9,146 nucleotides of DNA from Chryseobacterium gleum (lineage in GTDB: Bacteria; Bacteroidota; Bacteroidia; Flavobacteriales_D; Sanyastnellaceae). The DNA lies in assembly GCA_945878835.1 (NCBI GenBank), contig CAMCUG010000043.1:1-9146 (forward strand), written 5' to 3'. The first letter of the stretch is position 1. Each line of letters starts with the position of its first letter. This document shows, piece after piece, positions 5,270 through 9,146 of the stretch. The position numbers and the translations under genes were made by a program. Below the pieces are notes generated by a model that was given only the letters and a program-made list of their open reading frames with translations, was not told the origin of the DNA and searched no databases.

Positions 5270-6982
5270 ATGGCTGGTGGAAAAGAAACCCCACGGCAGA
5301 AGATGATCGGGATGATGTATCTCGTTCTTACCGCACTTCTTGCTTTGAATATTTCGAAGGATGTTTTGAACGCCTTCATACAAATCAACCGCGGATTGGT
5401 TAAAAACAGTGCTAATTCGGAAGAACGTGCTGATGCTACTTTAGGATTATTAGACAATTGGAGTGACAAGGAAAAGGCACGCCCTTTCCAAGACAAAGCA
5501 CACGAAATGGTTGAAAAGGCCGATGCTTTGGTAAGTTACATTATTGAATTGAAGGCGCACGTCTTGGCATGTTCTGCAAAGGGCAATCCAGACGGTACTG
5601 GATTCGAAGAGTATATTGTTGACGGTCATTTGATTGATATCGGGGACAAAGAAAAAGTCTCTAAACCCGATGAAAACCAAAACACGACACATATGCTAAT
5701 CGGAGACGAGCCTGCATCACCCAAAAACGGTCCCTGGTCTGCAGTTGAGTTGCGTGAGAAGTTGACAGCGTTTTCCGATGACTGTCAAAACTTAGCAGTA
5801 ACTGACTTAAAAGGAAACACGCACACAATAGTGGAAGAGGCGCCAGAGGCGAAGGCTTTAATTGCCAACACCTTTGCGTTTGCCGATATTCCTAACAGCG
5901 AAAAGGGTGAGCCGGATGAGAAGTGGGAAACTGCACTTTTCTACCACTCTCCACTGGCTGCGGTAATTGCGCACTTGAGTAAAATTGAGTCTGACGTTAT
6001 CTTGGTTAAAAACACAGTGTTAAACTTCTTAGCTTCTTCTATCAACGCTTCCGATCTAAAATTCTCGGATGTTACTGTAGCTGTTGTGCCGAAACAAAGT
6101 TACATTTTGAAAGGAGACTCGTTTGTCGCAGAAATTTATTTGGCTGCATACAACAAGGCGAGTAAAACCAAAGTATACATGGGTGGTGAAGTAGGAGACG
6201 GTGCAAAGCCTGAGGTATTTGATTATTCTGGAAAAGAAGCAATCATGTCTGGTACAGACGGAAAGTGTAAGTTCAAGATTAACGAAAGTGCATTAGGATC
6301 GCACTCGCACAAAGGGGTAATTGTTTATCAAGATGCCGATGGTACTGATAAAGCAATTCCTTTCATCATCCCTCCATTTACTGTAGGTGAGGCTGCTTTG
6401 GTTGTTTCTCCAACGGCAATGATGGTGTTCTATGAGCGTGTAGAGAATCCGGTTGAAATTTCGGTTCCGGGTGTTGACGCGAGTCAACTGAGTGTTAGCA
6501 TGAGTGGTGGCTCGATCTCTCAAAAGGGCGGTGGAAACTATATGGTAATGCCAACCAATGGTTCTAGAGATGCGACAATTAATGTTACTGCGGTAATTAA
6601 TGGCAAGCAAGTAAGCATGCCAGCGAAGCAGTTTAAGATTAAGAAATTGCCAGATCCAACTCCTTCGTTTCAAGGAAAGAATCACATGACTACGACGATT
6701 TCTCGTGGAGATGCTACAGCAGCTTCTGCGGTGTTTGCTAGTATGGGTGCTGACTTTGTATTCCAAGGTATTCCTGTATCTATTAATGGCTTCACTATGA
6801 CTGTTGCGAGTGCAGGTAAGATTACTCCTGAAATGCGCGCTAACGGTGGTTCATTAAGTTCGGAAATGAAAACAGCATTGTCGAAAGTGAAAACTGGAGA
6901 TAAGATTTATGTAGAAAGAATTGAAGCTTCTGTGGCTGGTGAGAGACGTCCTCTCCCATCAATCAGTTTGAAAGTTCAATAA
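5270..6982 (+). CDS. gldM: T9SS motor/periplasmic shaft protein GldM/PorM
   Basis: This 570-residue inner-membrane protein has one N-terminal transmembrane helix (about 12-28) after the conserved MAGGKETPRQKM start, with the rest in the periplasm. Dimeric GldM threads its helix through the GldL ring and reaches across the periplasm to the GldK-GldN ring, transmitting motor rotation. The expected domain order is visible: a helical D1 (about 32-262), then beta domains D2 (about 263-375, from SDVTVAVVPKQSYILKGDSF), D3 (about 376-458, SPTAMMVFYERVENPVEISVPGVDA) and D4 (about 460-570, PDPTPSFQGKN to the end, matching the family's closing domain). It is about 50 residues longer than the best-known GldM and PorM proteins. 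The extra length appears to be in D1, around residues 100-200, which also holds Cys101 and Cys172, a possible periplasmic disulfide. It follows gldL by 44 bases and gldN starts 21 bases after it. Confidence 0.95.
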   Translation: MAGGKETPRQKMIGMMYLVLTALLALNISKDVLNAFIQINRGLVKNSANSEERADATLGLLDNWSDKEKARPFQDKAHEMVEKADALVSYIIELKAHVLACSAKGNPDGTGFEEYIVDGHLIDIGDKEKVSKPDENQNTTHMLIGDEPASPKNGPWSAVELREKLTAFSDDCQNLAVTDLKGNTHTIVEEAPEAKALIANTFAFADIPNSEKGEPDEKWETALFYHSPLAAVIAHLSKIESDVILVKNTVLNFLASSINASDLKFSDVTVAVVPKQSYILKGDSFVAEIYLAAYNKASKTKVYMGGEVGDGAKPEVFDYSGKEAIMSGTDGKCKFKINESALGSHSHKGVIVYQDADGTDKAIPFIIPPFTVGEAALVVSPTAMMVFYERVENPVEISVPGVDASQLSVSMSGGSISQKGGGNYMVMPTNGSRDATINVTAVINGKQVSMPAKQFKIKKLPDPTPSFQGKNHMTTTISRGDATAASAVFASMGADFVFQGIPVSINGFTMTVASAGKITPEMRANGGSLSSEMKTALSKVKTGDKIYVERIEASVAGERRPLPSISLKVQ

Positions 6983-7003
6983 TAACATTTAAAACGCAAG
7001 GCT

Positions 7004-7870
7004 ATGAAAAAGCTAATTCCAGTTCTAATTGTTGCAGCATTCATGATTGTTGCTAACAGTGCTTATGCCCAACCACGCAGAAATGTATTGGATGGAGCGT
7101 ATGTACAAGAAAACAATCCGCAACGCAGAGTGAAGGAATGGCCTTATTTGCGTGAAGCTGATGTGCTTTGGAAGAAGCGCGTTTGGGAAGAAATAGATCT
7201 TCGTCAGAAGATGAACTATCCATTGTTGTACCCTCTTAAAGATTTAAAGGGTCGCAAGAGCTTGTGGCAAGTAATTATCAAGGGTGTAGACGACGGAAAT
7301 CTAACCGCTTACAGCACAGGTCCAGATGGAGCAGACGATGAGTTTACGTACAAGTTGGAGCCAGAACAAGTAAAAGGGTTATTGAATATTCCCATTACAG
7401 TAAAGAACTACATCAATGCAGATGAGTATGTATTGAAAGATACAATGATTACTCGTGAGGCAGAAGATATTGTGGGATACCGTCTGAAGGAAGATTGGAT
7501 TTTCGACAAGCAACGTTCTCAGCGCTATGTTAGAATTATTGGTATTGCTCCAATGGTTCTTCCGAGAAACGCAGAAGGACAATTGCGTGATCCGGACAAC
7601 CCAGTAGCAGTTCCTTTGTTTTGGTTATACTACCGCGAGTGTCGTTATGTATTCGCGAATTGGGATAGCTTCAACACAGTGAACGATGCCTTCCGTGGAA
7701 GTTATGATGATCTTTTCGAAATGAGAAGATTCTCTGCACACGTTATCAAAGAAGAAAATGTATACGATCGTGAAATTCAACAATACGCTCAAGGACTTGA
7801 TGCATTATTGGAAAGTGAGCGTGTGAAGAAGGAAATCTTCGAATTCGAACACGATTTGTGGAACTATTAA
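7004..7870 (+). CDS. gldN: T9SS ring protein GldN/PorN
   Basis: This 288-residue periplasmic protein forms the T9SS ring with the lipoprotein GldK and contacts the GldM D4 domain. The signal peptide (MKKLIPVLIVAAFMIVANSAYA) is predicted to be cut before Gln23. Family hallmarks visible are the WPYLREADVLWKKRVWEEID block with LRQKMNYPLLYP (46-77), YRLKEDWIFDKQRSQRYVRI (159-178) with IGIAP (179-183), and the C-terminal LFWLYYRECRYVFANWDSFN (205-224) running into VNDAFRGSYDDLFEMRRFSAHVIKEENVYDREI. Length and motifs match single-copy GldN; there is no gldO-like duplicate next to it. It is the last gene of the operon: 21 bases after gldM, and the strong terminator hairpin starts 19 bases after its stop. 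A weak AAGG precedes the ATG. Confidence 0.95.
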   Translation: MKKLIPVLIVAAFMIVANSAYAQPRRNVLDGAYVQENNPQRRVKEWPYLREADVLWKKRVWEEIDLRQKMNYPLLYPLKDLKGRKSLWQVIIKGVDDGNLTAYSTGPDGADDEFTYKLEPEQVKGLLNIPITVKNYINADEYVLKDTMITREAEDIVGYRLKEDWIFDKQRSQRYVRIIGIAPMVLPRNAEGQLRDPDNPVAVPLFWLYYRECRYVFANWDSFNTVNDAFRGSYDDLFEMRRFSAHVIKEENVYDREIQQYAQGLDALLESERVKKEIFEFEHDLWNY

Positions 7871-7883
7871 TTTTAAAGTTTTG
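7855..7883 (+). promoter_or_regulatory. Possible promoter for the ABC-F gene inside the gldN 3' end
   Basis: TTTG at 7855-7858 is followed after 17 bases by AAGTTTTG (7876-7883), which matches TAnnTTTG in all but the first base. Transcription from here would start near 7890, at the foot of the terminator hairpin, so the ABC-F mRNA would begin with that hairpin. The ABC-F gene needs some promoter here or must rely on readthrough, because only 11 bases separate the T-tract from its ATG. Confidence 0.3.
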
Positions 7884-7889
7884 AATCTG

Positions 7890-7924
7890 AACCCCTCGGT
7901 TTGACCGAGGGGTTTGTTTTTTTT
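7890..7924 (+). terminator. Strong intrinsic terminator after gldN
   Basis: This is a perfect 11-bp stem: AACCCCTCGGT (7890-7900), loop TTG (7901-7903), ACCGAGGGGTT (7904-7914). Seven pairs in it are G-C. It is followed by TG and eight T's (7917-7924). It is a textbook rho-independent terminator on the + strand, ending the T9SS operon. The other strand has no T-tract, so it is unidirectional. Its end abuts the ribosome-binding region of the ABC-F gene. Confidence 0.93.
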
Positions 7925-7935
7925 AGGAAGGAAGA

Positions 7936-9146
7936 ATGATTACAGTAGGGAATTTAAGTGTGCATTTTGGATCGAGAGAGTTGTTTTCGAAGATCGGATA
8001 TTTCATTGGTCCACGCGAAAGAATAGGTTTAGTGGGAAAGAACGGAGCAGGGAAGTCGACTATGCTTAAAATTTTAGCTGGTATTCAAAAACCAACCGAA
8101 GGAACTATTTCGTTAGCCAGAGGAACAACAATCGGATACCTTCCTCAAGAAATGGTGCACTCAGAAGATGCTTCAGTCTACGAAGAAGCACAAGGCGCCT
8201 TCCGTGAGCTACAAGTGATGAAGGCACGTATGGATGAGCTAGGTGATTTAATTGCAAATCATGCCGATTACACTTCTGACGATTATGCCAATCTAATTGA
8301 CGAAATAGAGTCCGTATCACATCGATTGTCGCTTCTAGATGTCGGAAGTACTGACGAGAAAATTGAGCGCGTATTAAAAGGACTAGGTTTCTCTTCGAAA
8401 GATTTGAAGCGTCCCATGCGCGAGTTTAGCGGTGGTTGGAAGATGCGCGTGGAATTGGGAAAACTCCTTTTAGAGAATCCTGATTTGTTATTACTCGATG
8501 AGCCAACCAATCACTTAGATATTGAGAGTATTGAATGGTTGGAAGAATTTCTGGTTGAATACCCAGGTGCAATTGTTCTCATTTCGCACGACAGAACCTT
8601 CTTGGACAATGTGACGAAACGTACCATTGAGATTTCAAAATCGAAATTATACGATTATAAGTTTTCTTATTCCAAGTATATTGTTCAGCGCGAATCAGAG
8701 GTGGAGCGTCAAGAAAACGCCGCCAAGAACCAACAGAAGTATATAGAAGACACGAAGAAGTTAATTGATAAATTCCGTGCGAAAAAAGACAAGGCGGCCT
8801 TTGCACAAACATTAATTCGTAAGCTTGATAAGCTTGATAAGATTGAGGTTGATGACATAGACGGAACGAAAGTTCGAATTGCTTTTCCACCTGCACCACA
8901 TGCGGGTAAGGTTATTTTAGAAGGATTTGATGTAGGAAAGTCCTACGGAGATTTACATCTTTTCTCGAAGGTTAATTTCCAAATCGTTCGTGGAGAAAAG
9001 GTTGCTCTAATTGGAAAGAATGGTGCGGGAAAGAGTTCAATGCTACGTATGATCATGAATCAAGAGGCCTTTGATGGTGAATTGAAGATTGGTTACAGCG
9101 TTGAAGTTGGCTATTATGCGCAAAACCAAAGCGATATTTTAGATGG
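7936..9146 (+). CDS. ABC-F family ATPase (3' truncated)
   Basis: This gene is open to the window edge: 403 codons are visible and the stop lies outside. It is a soluble duplicated ABC ATPase of the ABC-F type, with no membrane segments. Domain 1 shows Walker A GKNGAGKS (34-41), the signature FSGGW (164-168), Walker B LLLLDE (184-189) followed by PTNHLD, and the switch SHD (217-219). The interdomain linker (about 245-325) is long, charged and helical (KNQQKYIEDTKKLIDKFRAKK), as expected for the arm that reaches the ribosomal E/P-site region. Domain 2 starts about 326 with Walker A GKNGAGKSS (360-368). ABC-F proteins act on ribosomes, either as housekeeping translation factors (EttA, Uup, YheS, YbiT) or antibiotic-resistance proteins; the FRAK linker motif suggests the YheS-like housekeeping group, but this is not certain. 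The start MITVGNLSVHFG is family-typical and preceded by AGGAAGGAAG at 7925-7934. Confidence 0.92.
   Translation, partial: MITVGNLSVHFGSRELFSKIGYFIGPRERIGLVGKNGAGKSTMLKILAGIQKPTEGTISLARGTTIGYLPQEMVHSEDASVYEEAQGAFRELQVMKARMDELGDLIANHADYTSDDYANLIDEIESVSHRLSLLDVGSTDEKIERVLKGLGFSSKDLKRPMREFSGGWKMRVELGKLLLENPDLLLLDEPTNHLDIESIEWLEEFLVEYPGAIVLISHDRTFLDNVTKRTIEISKSKLYDYKFSYSKYIVQRESEVERQENAAKNQQKYIEDTKKLIDKFRAKKDKAAFAQTLIRKLDKLDKIEVDDIDGTKVRIAFPPAPHAGKVILEGFDVGKSYGDLHLFSKVNFQIVRGEKVALIGKNGAGKSSMLRMIMNQEAFDGELKIGYSVEVGYYAQNQSDILD
8821..8838 (+). repeat. Tandem 9-bp repeat in the ABC-F linker
   Basis: AAGCTTGAT occurs twice in tandem (8821-8829, 8830-8838) and is followed by a degenerate third copy, AAGATTGAG. 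In frame it encodes KLD-KLD-KIE in the helical linker. It looks like a small in-frame slippage duplication within the ribosome-contacting arm. Confidence 0.6.

Noticed and set aside
5089..5496. Antisense open frame of 135 codons spanning the gldL-gldM junction
   Set aside because: It lies opposite two strongly conserved T9SS genes, its translation resembles no family I know, and it has no ribosome site or promoter. It is a by-product of the codons on the + strand.
6293..6766. Antisense open frame of 157 codons inside gldM
   Set aside because: The translation is rich in His, Arg, Ser and Asn, typical of reading coding DNA backwards, and it sits wholly within the D2-D4 coding region.
8579..8899. 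Antisense open frame inside the ABC-F gene
   Set aside because: It is opposite the conserved switch and linker of the ABC-F protein; no supporting motif or start signal.
1..9146. Mobile element, CRISPR array, tRNA or rRNA in the window
   Set aside because: I saw no transposase or integrase, no regularly spaced repeats, no tRNA-like cloverleaf and no rRNA motifs. Gene density and orientation are those of a stable core region.

Overview
The window comes from a member of the Bacteroidota, most likely the order Flavobacteriales. Three things point there: a complete, ordered type IX secretion system (T9SS) core locus (porP, gldK/porK, gldL/porL, gldM/porM, gldN/porN), which is known only from this phylum; mostly AT-rich leaders without Shine-Dalgarno sequences; and a promoter of the Bacteroidota type (TTTG, 19-base gap, TAnnTTTG-like). 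The porP-first order resembles the Porphyromonas arrangement, while the protein sequences read as flavobacterial. A family or genus call would be guesswork.

Layout, all genes on the + strand: (1) 1-511, the C-terminal end of DNA topoisomerase I with a histone-H1-like Lys/Ala/Pro tail. (2) 593-1759, an arginase/formimidoylglutamase-fold protein whose metal-ligand motifs are degraded, probably a pseudoenzyme. (3) 1760-1959, a 200-base gap with a good promoter candidate and a 7-bp stem-loop in the predicted leader. (4) 1960-7870, the T9SS cluster porP-gldK-gldL-gldM-gldN. Its gaps shrink along the operon (78, 50, 44 and 21 bases), with no convincing internal terminator. (5) 7890-7924, a strong intrinsic terminator. 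(6) 7936 to the window end, an ABC-F ATPase gene cut off by the edge, starting only 11 bases after the terminator T-tract.

How the genes work together, from family knowledge: GldL and GldM form the inner-membrane proton-driven rotary motor. GldM spans the periplasm and contacts the ring made by the lipoprotein GldK and its partner GldN at the outer membrane. PorP is an outer-membrane barrel protein associated with that ring. Together they energise export of cargo through the SprA translocon (not in this window) and, in gliding species, drive surface adhesin movement. No cargo with a T9SS C-terminal domain, and no sprA, sprE, sprT or two-component regulator, lies in the window.

The window is mostly a recognisable core locus, not a new system. 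The points most worth a second look are the metal-site-degraded arginase-like protein beside the T9SS operon, the near-perfect Shine-Dalgarno in front of gldM in a lineage that hardly uses them, and the terminator abutting the ABC-F start, which could act as an attenuator.
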